From Tersicoccus mangrovi (GTDB lineage Bacteria; Actinomycetota; Actinomycetes; Actinomycetales; Micrococcaceae): a DNA stretch of 64,000 nucleotides. Shown one piece after another: positions 9,076-18,593 of this stretch. Each line of letters begins with the position of its first letter. The first letter of the stretch is position 1. The position numbers were made by a program, and so were the translations under genes. The stretch covers positions 186,001 to 250,000 of the forward strand of contig NZ_JBAJMW010000004.1 of the NCBI RefSeq assembly GCF_036881825.1, read 5' to 3'. The notes under the pieces were generated by a model that saw only the letters and a program-made list of their open reading frames with translations, did not search any database and had not been told where the DNA came from.

Positions 9076-10314
9076 TCAGCCGCGAGCGCGGCGGGCGCCG
9101 TCGATCCAGGCCGCCGGCCGGTCGACGACGCCCTCGAGCACGGTGATCGCGGCGCCGGTCGCGGCGGGAGCGCGGTCCTCGACGTGCTCGTCGACCGTGA
9201 CGGTGGGGCCGCCGAACCGGCCCGCCAGCACGCGGGACCCGAGCCTCGCGGCGAGGTCCGGGGCGATCAGGGCGCCCAGCCGGCCGAGGTGACCGCCGAG
9301 GACGACGGCGGGGATGTCGAGCAGGTTGACGGCGCTGACGAGGGCGGTCTCCAGTGCTCCGGTGGCGGTCGCCAGGGACTGCAGGGCGGCCTCGTCCCCG
9401 GCCCGGCAGGCGGCGGCGAACTGGTCGATGCCGGCCGTCGTGGGCAGCCCGGCGGCGGTCTGCAGCGCCCGCAGCCCGGCGTAGCGCTCGAGGCAGCCGC
9501 GCGAGCCGCACGGGCAGGCCGGACCGTCGGCGTCCACGCACACGTGCCCGATCTCCCCCGCCCAGCCGTGCTGGCCGCGCATCACCCGGCCGCCGAGCAC
9601 CGCGGCACCGCCGATGCCGATCTCGCCCGAGAGGTAGATGAAGTCCTGTGGTCCGTCCGGGCGGCCCGGGACGGGCTGGGCGACGGTCACGGCGGCACAG
9701 TCGGCCTCGTTGCCCACGAGCACGGGCCCGAGCTCCGGTGCCGCGAGCATGGGCTCGGGGTCGAGGGTGGGCCAGCCGAGGTTGGGCGCCCGCAGAAGCG
9801 TGCCCGTCTCGGGGCGCACGATGCCGGGCAGCGCGAGCCCCGTCCCGACCAGCGTCCGGTCCTCCCCGCCGGCGGCGACCACCCGCGTCCCGCACGCGCC
9901 CATCAGTGGCAGCACCTCGGCGGGGTCGCTGCCCACGAAGTCACCGTCGACGGCCTCCTCGGCCACCACGGTGCCGTCCAGCGCCACCAGCCGTGCCAGC
10001 AGGAACGTGGCGTTGACCTGCAGGCCGAGCGCGCACAGCCGGTCGTCGGCGACGACGGGCGTCGCGGGACGCCCGAGCCCCCCGCCGACCTTCGCGACCT
10101 CGCGCACGAGGCCGCCGGTGAGCAGGTCGTCGACGAGGCGGGAGACGGTCGAACGGGTCAGCGCCGTCGCGGCGGCGACATCGGCGCGGGACATCGCCGT
10201 GGGCGCGCCGAGGACGATGCGGGCGACGAGCGAGAGATTGTGCTCGCGCAGCGTGGCCTGGGTCGCGGCCGCCGCCGGTCGAGGCCGCGCGGGGGCACCG
10301 GTGGCGGTGTTCAC
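9076..10314 (-). CDS. ROK-family repressor of the xylose operon (XylR-like)
   Basis: About 412 residues: an N-terminal helix-turn-helix (MSRADVAAATALTRSTVSRLVDDL) joined to a ROK sugar-kinase-like domain. The domain has the zinc motif CPCGSRGCLERYAG preceded by GEIGHVCVD, and a GxGLALPG loop. It is divergent from xylAB, the usual arrangement for a xylose-responsive repressor. The GTG at 10314 is chosen because TACAGT lies seven bases upstream, fitting a leaderless start; an in-frame GTG at 10338 is the alternative and would add eight residues. Confidence 0.88.
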   Translation of the reverse strand: MNTATGAPARPRPAAAATQATLREHNLSLVARIVLGAPTAMSRADVAAATALTRSTVSRLVDDLLTGGLVREVAKVGGGLGRPATPVVADDRLCALGLQVNATFLLARLVALDGTVVAEEAVDGDFVGSDPAEVLPLMGACGTRVVAAGGEDRTLVGTGLALPGIVRPETGTLLRAPNLGWPTLDPEPMLAAPELGPVLVGNEADCAAVTVAQPVPGRPDGPQDFIYLSGEIGIGGAAVLGGRVMRGQHGWAGEIGHVCVDADGPACPCGSRGCLERYAGLRALQTAAGLPTTAGIDQFAAACRAGDEAALQSLATATGALETALVSAVNLLDIPAVVLGGHLGRLGALIAPDLAARLGSRVLAGRFGGPTVTVDEHVEDRAPAATGAAITVLEGVVDRPAAWIDGARRARG

Positions 10315-10318
10315 GGCA

Positions 10319-10347
10319 TTGACTGTAGCCGACGTCACTATTATGTT
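10319..10347 (+). promoter_or_regulatory. xylA promoter
   Basis: TTGACT (10319-10324) and TATGTT (10342-10347) are separated by 17 bp. The ROK palindrome overlaps the -10 and the expected transcription start near 10354, as expected for a repressed promoter. Confidence 0.6.
10322..10327 (-). promoter_or_regulatory. -10 box of the ROK gene (leaderless)
   Basis: TACAGT on the minus strand, seven bases before the GTG at 10314. It overlaps the xylA -35 box on the other strand, so the two promoters compete for the same DNA. Confidence 0.45.
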
Positions 10348-10360
10348 GTGTGAAGCAACA
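10344..10360. promoter_or_regulatory. Putative ROK/XylR operator
   Basis: TGTTG-N7-CAACA, a 17-bp palindrome between the divergent ROK repressor and xylA genes. Position over the xylA -10/start region supports repression; binding is inferred. Confidence 0.6.
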
Positions 10361-10393
10361 AATGATGGACGACGGTTTCACGAAGGAGCCACG

Positions 10394-11572
10394 ATGGTGC
10401 GCCAGCCCACGAAGGACGACCAGTTCTCATTCGGCCTCTGGACGGTCGGGTGGACGGGCATCGACCCGTTCGGATCCGCGACCCGGCCGAGCCTGGACCC
10501 CTGGCAGTACGCCGAGAAGCTCGCCGAGCTCGGCGCGTGGGGCATCACGTTCCACGACAACGACGTCTTCCCGTTCGACGCGGACGAGCAGACCCGCCGC
10601 CGCATCACCGGCCAGCTCAAGGACGCCGCCGACAAGGCCGGCCTGGTGATCGAGATGGTCACCACCAACACCTTCACCCACCCCGTCTTCAAGGACGGCG
10701 GCCTGACGTCGAACGACCGCGGCGTGCGCCGCTTCGGGCTGCGCAAGGTGCTCTCCGCCGTCGACTTGGCCGCCGAGATGGGCGCCAGCACCTTCGTCAT
10801 GTGGGGCGGCCGCGAGGGCGCCGAGTACGACTCCTCCAAGAACCTCTTCGCCGCGATGCAGCGGTACAAGGAGGGTCTGGACACCGTGGCCGGCTACATC
10901 AAGAGCCAGGGCTACGACCTGCGCATCGGCCTCGAGCCGAAGCCCAACGAGCCGCGCGGCGACATCTTCCTGCCCACCGTCGGGCACGCCCTGGCGCTGA
11001 TCGCCGAGCTCGAGCACGGCGACATCGTCGGCCTGAACCCCGAGACCGGCCACGAGCAGATGGCCAACCTCAACTACACGCACGCGCTGGCGCAGGCGCT
11101 GTTCAGCGGCAAGCTGTTCCACATCGACCTGAACGGCCAGAAGGGCCTGAAGTACGACCAGGACCTCGTGTTCGGTCACGGCGACCTGCTCTCGGCGTTC
11201 TTCACGGTCGACCTGCTCGAGAACGGCTTCCCGGGCTCCCCCGACGGCCCCCGCTACACCGGGCCGCGGCACTTCGACTACAAGCCCTCGCGCACCGAGT
11301 ACTTCGAGGGCGTGTGGAAGTCGGCGGAGGCCAACATGGCCACCTACCTGCAGCTGGCGGAGAAGGCCCGGGCGTTCCGCGCGGACGACCGCGTGCAGGA
11401 GGCCATGCGCTACGCCGGCGTTGCCGACCTCGCCGAGCCCACGCTGTCCGCCGGGGAGTCCGTGGCGGACTTCCTCGCCGCCGACGACGGGTTCGACCTC
11501 GACGCCGCCGCCGAGCGCGACTACGGGTTCGTCCAGCTGCACCAGCTCGCCCTCGAGCACCTGATCGGCTGA
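10394..11572 (+). CDS. xylA: Xylose isomerase, class I actinobacterial type
   Basis: 392 residues. Interconverts D-xylose and D-xylulose (and glucose/fructose) using two divalent metals. The catalytic pair in FHDNDVFPF falls at His54 and Asp57, the same numbers as in Streptomyces and Actinoplanes enzymes. The metal-site segments LEPKPNEPRGDI and FHIDLNGQ are intact. The start is set by AAGGAG five bases before the ATG. xylB follows after three bases, so the two are co-transcribed from the promoter repressed by the divergent ROK protein. Confidence 0.97.
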   Translation: MVRQPTKDDQFSFGLWTVGWTGIDPFGSATRPSLDPWQYAEKLAELGAWGITFHDNDVFPFDADEQTRRRITGQLKDAADKAGLVIEMVTTNTFTHPVFKDGGLTSNDRGVRRFGLRKVLSAVDLAAEMGASTFVMWGGREGAEYDSSKNLFAAMQRYKEGLDTVAGYIKSQGYDLRIGLEPKPNEPRGDIFLPTVGHALALIAELEHGDIVGLNPETGHEQMANLNYTHALAQALFSGKLFHIDLNGQKGLKYDQDLVFGHGDLLSAFFTVDLLENGFPGSPDGPRYTGPRHFDYKPSRTEYFEGVWKSAEANMATYLQLAEKARAFRADDRVQEAMRYAGVADLAEPTLSAGESVADFLAADDGFDLDAAAERDYGFVQLHQLALEHLIG

Positions 11573-11575
11573 CCC

Positions 11576-13042
11576 GTGGCCCTCGTCGCCGGCGTCGACA
11601 GCTCGACGCAGTCCTGCAAGGTCGTCATCCGCGACGCCGCGACCGGGGCGCTCGTGCGCTCCGGCTCGGCGCCGCACCCCGACGGCACGGAGGTCGACCC
11701 CGAGGCCTGGTGGTCCGCCCTGCAGGCGGCCGTCGAGGATGCGGGCGGCCTGGAGGGCGTCACCGCGATGGCGGTCGGCGGCCAGCAGCACGGCATGGTC
11801 GCGCTCGACGCCGACGGCGCCGTCATCCGGCCCGCGCTGCTGTGGAACGACACGCGTTCGGCGGACGCGGCCGAGGACCTCGCCCGGGAACTGGGCGACG
11901 GCGACCTCGGCCGCGGCCGCGACGCGCTGCTGGAGGCGGGCGGCTCGGTGCCGCTGGCCTCCTTCACGGTGACCAAGCTGCGGTGGCTCGCCGACCATGA
12001 ACCGGACAACGCTGCGCGGGTGGCCGCCGTCGCCCTCCCCCACGACTGGCTGACCTGGCGGCTCACCGGTTCGACGGACGTCCGCACGCTGACCACGGAT
12101 CGCTCCGACGCGTCCGGCACCGGCTACTGGCACCCGGCCTCGGGGCAGTACCGGTGGGAGCTGCTCTCCCGGGCGCTGCACCGCGACGTCGGCCCCGACG
12201 AGCTGGCGCTGCCCCGCGTCGCCGAGCCGTTCGAGGCGGTCGGGACGACGGCGGCCGCCGGTGCGATTCCCGCAGGCATCACGCTGGCCCCCGGCTGCGG
12301 CGACAACGCCGGTGCGGCCCTCGGCCTCGGGCTCGCCCCGGGCCAGGTGTTCGTCTCGATCGGCACCTCGGGCGTGGTCGCCGCCGTCGCCGGGTCCGCC
12401 GCCGCGGACCCGAGCGGCATCGTCGCCGGTTTCGCCGACGCGACGGGTGCGTTCCTGCCGCTCGCGTGCACGCTCAACGGGACCCGCGTCCTCGAGGGCG
12501 GCCGGCGCCTGCTCGGCGTCGACCACGCCGACCTCAGCGCGCTGGCCCTGGCCGCACGGCCCGGCGCCGGCGGCCTCGTGCACGTGCCCTACCTGGAGGG
12601 TGAACGCACCCCGAATCTCCCGCGGGCCACGGGTTCGCTCCACGGCATGACACCCGCGTCGCTGACCCGCGAGAACCTGGCGCGCGCCGTCGTCGAGGGG
12701 CTGCTGTGCCACCTCGCCGCGGCCCTGGACGGCATCCGGGCGCTCGGCGTCGACGTCGCCGAGGTGACACTCGTCGGCGGCGGCTCCCGCTCGGAGGCCG
12801 TGCGCCGGCTCGCTCCCGGCCTGCTCGGGGTGCCCGTCGTCGTTCCGGCGCCGGGCGAGTACGTGGCCGACGGCGCCGCGCGGCAGGCGGCGACCGCCGC
12901 CGCCGGTGCGGGCACGCTCGTGGCATGGGAGCGCAACGGGGACGAGCGGTACACGGGCGAGGCGCAGCCGGACGTCCGTGCGGCGTACGACCGGCAGGCC
13001 GCCCGGGAGGCCGAGGCGTTCGCACCGACGGCAGGCGCCTGA
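11576..13042 (+). CDS. xylB: Xylulokinase
   Basis: 488-residue FGGY-family carbohydrate kinase that phosphorylates D-xylulose, the step after XylA. Visible landmarks: the N-terminal phosphate loop GVDSSTQSCKVVI, VGGQQHGMVALD and ALLWNDTRS around the sugar site, CGDNAGAALGLG, the GTSGVVA loop and TLVGGGSRS of the second ATPase subdomain. It begins with GTG three bases after the xylA stop. A strong bidirectional hairpin lies downstream, closing the xylAB operon against galM. Confidence 0.96.
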   Translation: MALVAGVDSSTQSCKVVIRDAATGALVRSGSAPHPDGTEVDPEAWWSALQAAVEDAGGLEGVTAMAVGGQQHGMVALDADGAVIRPALLWNDTRSADAAEDLARELGDGDLGRGRDALLEAGGSVPLASFTVTKLRWLADHEPDNAARVAAVALPHDWLTWRLTGSTDVRTLTTDRSDASGTGYWHPASGQYRWELLSRALHRDVGPDELALPRVAEPFEAVGTTAAAGAIPAGITLAPGCGDNAGAALGLGLAPGQVFVSIGTSGVVAAVAGSAAADPSGIVAGFADATGAFLPLACTLNGTRVLEGGRRLLGVDHADLSALALAARPGAGGLVHVPYLEGERTPNLPRATGSLHGMTPASLTRENLARAVVEGLLCHLAAALDGIRALGVDVAEVTLVGGGSRSEAVRRLAPGLLGVPVVVPAPGEYVADGAARQAATAAAGAGTLVAWERNGDERYTGEAQPDVRAAYDRQAAREAEAFAPTAGA

Positions 13043-13101
13043 GCACCGCGGTCTCCACCACCACGCGCCGACGACTTCCGGGGGGGACCTGCTGACGGGC
13101 G

Positions 13102-13133
13102 GGCCCACCCCGGTCGCACGACCGGGGTGGGCC
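13102..13133. terminator. Bidirectional terminator between xylB and galM
   Basis: Perfect 13-bp arms (13102-13114 and 13121-13133) around a 6-base loop, lying between two convergent genes. Confidence 0.8.
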
Positions 13134-13179
13134 GGGTTCCCGGCTGCCCCCTGCTGACGCCCGTCGGCGGCACGGCGGG

Positions 13180-14262
13180 TCAGTCGGCGGTGCGGAACTC
13201 CCAGCGGATGTGCACGCGCCGCGTCTGACCCGGCTGCAGCACCGTGGACGGCAGGTCCGGTCGGTTGGGGGCGTCGGGGCACTGCTGCGCCTCGAGGGCC
13301 ACCCCGTCGCCGGGCCGGTAGAGGGCGCCGCCGTGACCGGGCACGCCGGTCGCCAGGACGTTGCCCGTGTACACCTGCACCGAGGGCTGGTCGGCGAGCA
13401 GGCGCACCGCGCGGCCGGTGCCGGGCAGGCTCAGGTCCGCGATCTCCCGCAGCCCCTCCCCGTCCGGCAGGTACGGGTGGTCGATGCCGCCGACCGCGGC
13501 GACCTGCGGCACCGGTCGCCGGCGGGCGCGGCCGAGATCCACCCCGTCGCGCAGGTCCAGGCCCGCGTCGGCCACGTCGACGACGTCTCCCGGGATGCTG
13601 GTCGCGTCCACGGCCAGCACCCGCCCCGCGGGGACCCGCAGCACGTGCTCGTCCACGCTGCCGTGGCCGGCGAGGTTGAGGTAGAGGTGGCTGGTCAGGC
13701 TCACGGGCGTGGGCGCGTCGGTGACGGCCTCGATCGCCAGGTCCAGCGTCGATCCCTCGACCGTGTACCGGGCGGTCACGTCGAGGCGCCCGGGAAAGCC
13801 GCCGTCCCCGTCGGGACTGGTCAGCGCGAGCTCGAGGGTGAACGGCGTGTGCGCGGTGACCTGCCAGTGCCGCCGGTCGAACCCGGCGGCACCGCCGTGG
13901 AGGGTGTTGTTCCCGTTGTTCGCGTCGAGGGTGTACCGCTGCCCCTCGAGGTCGAAGGCCGCGCCCGCGATCCGGTTGGCGAACCGGCCGATCAGCCCGC
14001 CCAGGAAGGCGTCGGGATGGGCGAGGTAGCCGGCCATGTCGGCGAAGCCCAGCGCGACGTCGGTCCAGGCGTCATCGGCCCTGCGGTCGCGCAGCCGGAT
14101 CCGGTTCACGGTCGCGCCGCGGTCCAGGAGGGTGACCGCGAGCGCCTCGCTGCCGATGACCAGCGCGGTGACCGGATCACCCGACGCGTCGGTGCCGAAC
14201 CGGCGCGACGAGCCAGGCGCCTCCTCCCGTGTGTCCACGGACGCCTCCACGGCCTCGTTCAC
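13180..14262 (-). CDS. galM: Aldose 1-epimerase
   Basis: 360 residues of the GalM superfamily; interconverts alpha and beta anomers of free sugars. Conserved parts visible: GLIGRFANRIAGA near residue 91, NNTLHGG near 117, the catalytic-histidine region SLTSHLYLNLAG, and the catalytic-glutamate segment GVALEAQQCPDAPN near the C terminus. The GTG start has GGACAGGAG seven bases upstream. It lies downstream of the GH3 glycosidase on the same strand, which fits mutarotation of sugars freed inside the cell, though a hairpin in the gap may separate the units. Confidence 0.93.
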   Translation of the reverse strand: MNEAVEASVDTREEAPGSSRRFGTDASGDPVTALVIGSEALAVTLLDRGATVNRIRLRDRRADDAWTDVALGFADMAGYLAHPDAFLGGLIGRFANRIAGAAFDLEGQRYTLDANNGNNTLHGGAAGFDRRHWQVTAHTPFTLELALTSPDGDGGFPGRLDVTARYTVEGSTLDLAIEAVTDAPTPVSLTSHLYLNLAGHGSVDEHVLRVPAGRVLAVDATSIPGDVVDVADAGLDLRDGVDLGRARRRPVPQVAAVGGIDHPYLPDGEGLREIADLSLPGTGRAVRLLADQPSVQVYTGNVLATGVPGHGGALYRPGDGVALEAQQCPDAPNRPDLPSTVLQPGQTRRVHIRWEFRTAD

Positions 14263-14356
14263 GGTTGTGCTCCTGTCCTCGCACGTCGGGTCCGGTCCAC
14301 CATCTCACGCGCCACGACACCCGCCGCCGGCACCCGCCGGTCGCCGTCCGTCCCGC

Positions 14357-14376
14357 GGTCCCCCGGCCGCGGGACC
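14357..14376 (-). terminator. Weak hairpin after the GH3 gene
   Basis: GGTCCC (14357-14362) pairs with GGGACC (14371-14376) around an 8-base GC loop. It may terminate or attenuate the sugar-uptake operon before galM. Confidence 0.3.
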
Positions 14377-14424
14377 GGACGCCGCTCGTGGCGACAGCCG
14401 GGGACGACCGTCACCGGTGCGGCG

Positions 14425-16746
14425 TCACTGCCGTTCGAGTGTCCACGGGGTCGTGAGCACACGCCCCTCGGGCACCACGCGCCGTTGCCCGATGAGGGTG
14501 AAGGGCAGCTCCGCCGGCAGGTCCCGGCTGGACGTGCCCACGCGCAGGCTCATCGCCCCGGGCTCGACGATGCGCTCCAGCGACGTGCCCGTGAAGGAGG
14601 TGCGGTCCGCGTGCACCCGGAACCGGACGCACGCCGACTCACCGGGCTCGAGGCTCACCTTGGCGTAGCCGATGAGCGCGATGATCGGCCGGGTGACCTC
14701 GGCGACGTCGTCGTGCAGGTAGAGCTGGACCACCTCGGTGCCGCGCCGCTCGCCCGGGTTGCTGACGGGAACGCTGACGACGAGCTCCCCGTCGACGGCG
14801 ATCTCGGTGCGGTCCAGGGACGGTTCGCCGAGGCTGAGCCGGGTGTAGCCGAGGCCGTGCCCGAACGGGTAGAGCGGCCGCGGGTCCAGGTTGGAGACAC
14901 CCTCGCTGAACCAGCCGAGCGGCGGCGCCAGGTAGGTGCCGGGCTGGCCGCCGACGGTGGCGGGGATGCCGACCGGGAGGCGGCCGGAGGGGTCGACGAC
15001 GCCGGTGAGCACGTCGGTCAGCGCCGCGCCGCCCTCCTCGCCGGGCATGAACGCCTGGACCACGGCGGCACAGCGGTCGGCGTACGCGCCGAGCGCGTAG
15101 GGGCGGCCGGAGACGACGACGAGGACCACGGGCGTGCCGGTCGCGAGCACCGCCTCGACCAGGTCGCCCTGGACGCCGGGCAGGCGCAGGTCCTCCGCGT
15201 CGCAGCCCTCCCCCGAGGTGCCCTGACCGAAGAGGCCCGCGAGGTCGCCGACGGCCAGCACCGCGACATCGGCGGCTTTCGCGAGGTCGACGGCGGCGTC
15301 GATACCGGACCGGTCGGCCTCGAGCACGGGGGCGCCGAGCGTGTGGGTCACGGCGTCGCCGAGCCGCTCGGTCAGCGCCTCCCGCAGCGAGTCGACGCGC
15401 AGGCCCAGTCCGAGGTCGGGGTAGCGGCCGAGCACGTGGTTGGGGAACGAGTAGCAACCCATGAAGGTGCGGGCCTCGTCCGCGCACGGCCCGATCAGGG
15501 CGACCGACGTGCCCTCCGCGAGCGGGAGGACGCCGTCGTTGGCCAGCAGCACGATGCTCTGCTCGGCCACCTCGCGAGCCAGCTGCCGGTTCGCCGCGGA
15601 GTCCAGGTCCCGGTCGGCGCCGACGGTCTCGGGGTCGAACCCGGGGTCGAGCAGGCCGAGATCGATCTTCTGGCGCAGCACCCGCTCGACGGCGGTGTCG
15701 ATCGCGGCCTCGTCGAGCAGGCCGGCCTCGACGGCCTCCGCGAGCCGCGCGTACGTGCCGGTGTTGGGCAGCTCGACGTCCAGGCCGGCGCCGACCGCGA
15801 GCGCGGCGGCCTCGGCCGGCCCGCCGGCGATGCGATGCATGGTCTCGAGGAAGGTCACGGCCCAGTAGTCGGAGACGACGACGCCGTCGAAGCCCCACCG
15901 CTCGCGCAACACCCCGGTCAGCAGGTCCCGGTTCGCGCCGGCGGGCACACCGTCGACGTCGGAGTAGGAGTTCATCACCGAGCGAGCGCCGCCCTCGCGC
16001 ACCGCGACCTCGAACGGGTAGAGCATGACGTCCTCGAACTCGCGGGGCCCCATCGGCACGGGCGCGTGGTTGCGGCCGGCACGGGAGGCGGAGTAGCCGG
16101 CGAAGTGCTTGAGCGTCGCGTGCACGCCCGCGGACTGCAGGCCCCGCACGTACGCGGCGCCGAGGGTGCCGACGAGGTACGGGTCCTCTCCCGTCGTCTC
16201 CTCGACGCGGCCCCATCGGTAGTCGCGCACGACGTCGAGCAGCGGGGAGAGGCCCTGGTGCACGCCGACCGCCGCGAGGTCCGCGCCGATGGCGTGGGCC
16301 ATCCGCTCGATGAGGTCCGGGTCGAACGTCGCGCCCCAGGCGATCGCGGCGGGGTAGACGGTCGCCCCGTAGGCGGTGAACCCGGTCAGGCACTCCTCGT
16401 GGGCGATCGCGGGGATGCCGAGCCGGGACCGGTCCACGACCTGCCGCTGGTAGTCGCGCAGATGCGCCAGGCCGTCCTCCACGGACACCGGCTCGGTGCC
16501 CCAGTTGCGGGTCAGGTGACCGAGCCCGTCGCGGGTCGCGTCGTCCCAGGTGACGCCGGCACTCAGGCCGCTCTCCATCGGGGCGACATCACCGGCGATC
16601 TGTCCGGCCTGTCGCGGCGTGGGCCAGAAGCTGCCGAGCTGGCCGATCTTCTCCGCGAGGGAGAGTTCGGCGAGCAGGGCGGCCACCCGGGACTCGGTGG
16701 ACTGCTGCGGGTCGTTCCAGAGATGCTGGTCGTTCCGGAGATGCAT
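14425..16746 (-). CDS. Glycoside hydrolase family 3 (beta-xylosidase/beta-glucosidase)
   Basis: 773 residues without a signal peptide, so it acts on imported oligosaccharides in the cytoplasm. Domain order is GH3 N-terminal barrel, alpha/beta sandwich, then a fibronectin-III-like C-terminal domain. KHFAGYSASRAGRN is the substrate-binding segment; VVSDYWAV contains the likely nucleophile Asp293, and GTSGEGCDAEDLRLPG the candidate acid/base Glu513. The subgroup and the xylose genes nearby favour a xylosidase, but beta-glucosidase activity cannot be excluded. The ATG at 16746 is preferred over a GTG seven codons upstream because CAGGAG lies just before it. Last gene of the ABC importer operon. 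Confidence 0.92.
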   Translation of the reverse strand: MHLRNDQHLWNDPQQSTESRVAALLAELSLAEKIGQLGSFWPTPRQAGQIAGDVAPMESGLSAGVTWDDATRDGLGHLTRNWGTEPVSVEDGLAHLRDYQRQVVDRSRLGIPAIAHEECLTGFTAYGATVYPAAIAWGATFDPDLIERMAHAIGADLAAVGVHQGLSPLLDVVRDYRWGRVEETTGEDPYLVGTLGAAYVRGLQSAGVHATLKHFAGYSASRAGRNHAPVPMGPREFEDVMLYPFEVAVREGGARSVMNSYSDVDGVPAGANRDLLTGVLRERWGFDGVVVSDYWAVTFLETMHRIAGGPAEAAALAVGAGLDVELPNTGTYARLAEAVEAGLLDEAAIDTAVERVLRQKIDLGLLDPGFDPETVGADRDLDSAANRQLAREVAEQSIVLLANDGVLPLAEGTSVALIGPCADEARTFMGCYSFPNHVLGRYPDLGLGLRVDSLREALTERLGDAVTHTLGAPVLEADRSGIDAAVDLAKAADVAVLAVGDLAGLFGQGTSGEGCDAEDLRLPGVQGDLVEAVLATGTPVVLVVVSGRPYALGAYADRCAAVVQAFMPGEEGGAALTDVLTGVVDPSGRLPVGIPATVGGQPGTYLAPPLGWFSEGVSNLDPRPLYPFGHGLGYTRLSLGEPSLDRTEIAVDGELVVSVPVSNPGERRGTEVVQLYLHDDVAEVTRPIIALIGYAKVSLEPGESACVRFRVHADRTSFTGTSLERIVEPGAMSLRVGTSSRDLPAELPFTLIGQRRVVPEGRVLTTPWTLERQ

Positions 16747-16813
16747 GAAGCTCCTGGGGACGGGCACCGGGACCGGTGCGAGACAAGGACAGAGAAAGGA
16801 GAAGGAGACGGGG

Positions 16814-17686
16814 TTACTTCGAGAAGCCGGCGGTCAGGCCCGAGACGAGCTGCCGGCGTCCGACGGCGTAGGCGACGAGCAGCGGCAGGACCGAGAGCAC
16901 GACGGCGGCCAGGACGGCGGGCACGTTGACCGTGAAGGCGCCCTGGAAGGACCACAGCGACAGGGGCAGCACGCGCTCGCCGGCGCTCTGGGTGAGGATC
17001 AGCGGGAACAGGAAGCCGTTCCACACGTTCAGTGCGTCGTAGATCGCCACGGTGATGATCGCCGGCCGGGCCAGGGGCACCGCGAGGGACCACAGCATCC
17101 GCCAGGGGCTCGCGCCGTCGACGGTCATCGACTCGAACAACTCCCCCGGCACGTCCCGCAGGAAGTTGACGAGGATGAGCACGGTGATCGGGATGGCGAA
17201 GGCGATGGACGGCAGGATCAGCGCCCACAGGGTGTCGTAGAGGCCCAGCTGCACGATCAGGTAGTACACGGGGATGATCACGCCCTGCAGCGGGATCGCG
17301 ATGCCGAGCAGCAGCGCGTCGAAGAACCGCCGGGAGAACCGTGACGGGTTGCGCACGATCACGTACGCCGCGAGCAGGCAGACGAACACGGCCACGGCCA
17401 CGCTGACCCCGGTGACGATCACCGAGTTGAGGAAGTAGGTCGCGAAGTCGGCCTTGAGCACCTGCCCGTAGGCGGCCAGCGTCGGCGCCGTCGGGATGGA
17501 GAGCGGGTTCGCGGAGAAGTACTCGGCGCGCGGGCGCAGGCTCGTGACGACGATGTAGTAGATCGGCAGGATCGTGATCGCCAGCCAGAGCCAGCCGAGG
17601 ATCCCGCCGATGAGGTTGGGGGCCTTGCGGCCGCGCAGGCCGAGGGAGATGGCGGAGGGCTTCCGTTCGCGCAGGGCGATGGCCAT
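16814..17686 (-). CDS. Sugar ABC transporter permease, MalG type
   Basis: 290 residues with six membrane helices. The cytoplasmic EAA loop ESMTVDGASPWRMLWSLAVPLARP (kept short here as ESMTVDGAS...LAVPLARP) couples to an ATPase. Second permease of a CUT1 importer for oligosaccharides. One base separates its ATG from the stop of the first permease. No ATP-binding gene is present in the operon, so a shared ATPase of the MsiK type encoded elsewhere is implied. Confidence 0.93.
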   Translation of the reverse strand: MAIALRERKPSAISLGLRGRKAPNLIGGILGWLWLAITILPIYYIVVTSLRPRAEYFSANPLSIPTAPTLAAYGQVLKADFATYFLNSVIVTGVSVAVAVFVCLLAAYVIVRNPSRFSRRFFDALLLGIAIPLQGVIIPVYYLIVQLGLYDTLWALILPSIAFAIPITVLILVNFLRDVPGELFESMTVDGASPWRMLWSLAVPLARPAIITVAIYDALNVWNGFLFPLILTQSAGERVLPLSLWSFQGAFTVNVPAVLAAVVLSVLPLLVAYAVGRRQLVSGLTAGFSK

Positions 17687-17687
17687 G

Positions 17688-18593
17688 TCAGGCCCCTTCC
17701 AGGCGGCTGGCGGCGTTGGCGCCGCCGCCGAGTCGGTTCAGTGCGAGCGAGACGGTCAGGCCGACGACGACGAGGAGCACCCCGACGACGCTCGCCCCGC
17801 CCATGTCGTAGGAGCGGAAGCCGCGCAGGTACATGTCCAGCGGGAGGATCCGCGTCGCGTCGCCCGGTCCGCCGCCCGTCATGACGAAGATCAGGTCGAA
17901 GTACGTCAGGGAGCCGACGATCATCAGCGTCGAGGACGTGATGATCGTGTTGCGCACCTGCGGCAGCGTGATGTGCAGGAACGAGGTGACCCGGCCGGCA
18001 CCGTCGATGCGGGCCGCCTCGTACATCTGCACGGGGATCTGCCGGACGGCGCCCTGGTAGAGCAGGGAGTGGAACGGGATGAACGACCAGGAGACGACGA
18101 ACAGCAGGGTGGGCATCGCGAGGGCCGGGTTGCCGAGCCAGTCCTGGTTCAGCCAGTCCAGCCCGAAGGCGCGGCCGAGGCCGAAGTTCGGGTCCAGCAG
18201 GGCCTTGTAGGCGATGCCGATCGCGGCCGCCGAGAACAGCAGCGGCAGGAAGTACAGGACGGAGAGCACCGCCCGGTACCGCTCCTGACCGGCCATGAAC
18301 ACGCCGAGCAGCAGGCTCACGGGGAACTGGACGAGCCAGCTGGCGGCGGTCAGGATGAGCGTGAGGCCGAAGGCGCGTTGCGTGGTGGGGTCGCTGAGGA
18401 TGCGACCCCAGTTGTCGGCACCGATCCACGAGGGGGTGCCGAGGCCGTCCCACGAGGTGAAGGACAGCGCCACGACCCCGACGAGGGGAATCAGCGCGAA
18501 GACCGCGAAGAACGCGAGCGCCGGCGCCGCGAGCCAGGCCGAGGGGCCGGTGCGCGCACGCTCACGCGCACCGGCTCGTCGTGCTGGACTCAC
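17688..18593 (-). CDS. Sugar ABC transporter permease, MalF type
   Basis: 301 residues with six membrane helices after a short Arg-rich N terminus. The EAA loop is YEAARIDGAGRVTSFLHITLP near 205-225. The GTG start overlaps the binding-protein stop as GTGA, indicating coupled translation. With the MalG-type partner it forms the channel of the importer. Confidence 0.93.
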   Translation of the reverse strand: MSPARRAGARERARTGPSAWLAAPALAFFAVFALIPLVGVVALSFTSWDGLGTPSWIGADNWGRILSDPTTQRAFGLTLILTAASWLVQFPVSLLLGVFMAGQERYRAVLSVLYFLPLLFSAAAIGIAYKALLDPNFGLGRAFGLDWLNQDWLGNPALAMPTLLFVVSWSFIPFHSLLYQGAVRQIPVQMYEAARIDGAGRVTSFLHITLPQVRNTIITSSTLMIVGSLTYFDLIFVMTGGGPGDATRILPLDMYLRGFRSYDMGGASVVGVLLVVVGLTVSLALNRLGGGANAASRLEGA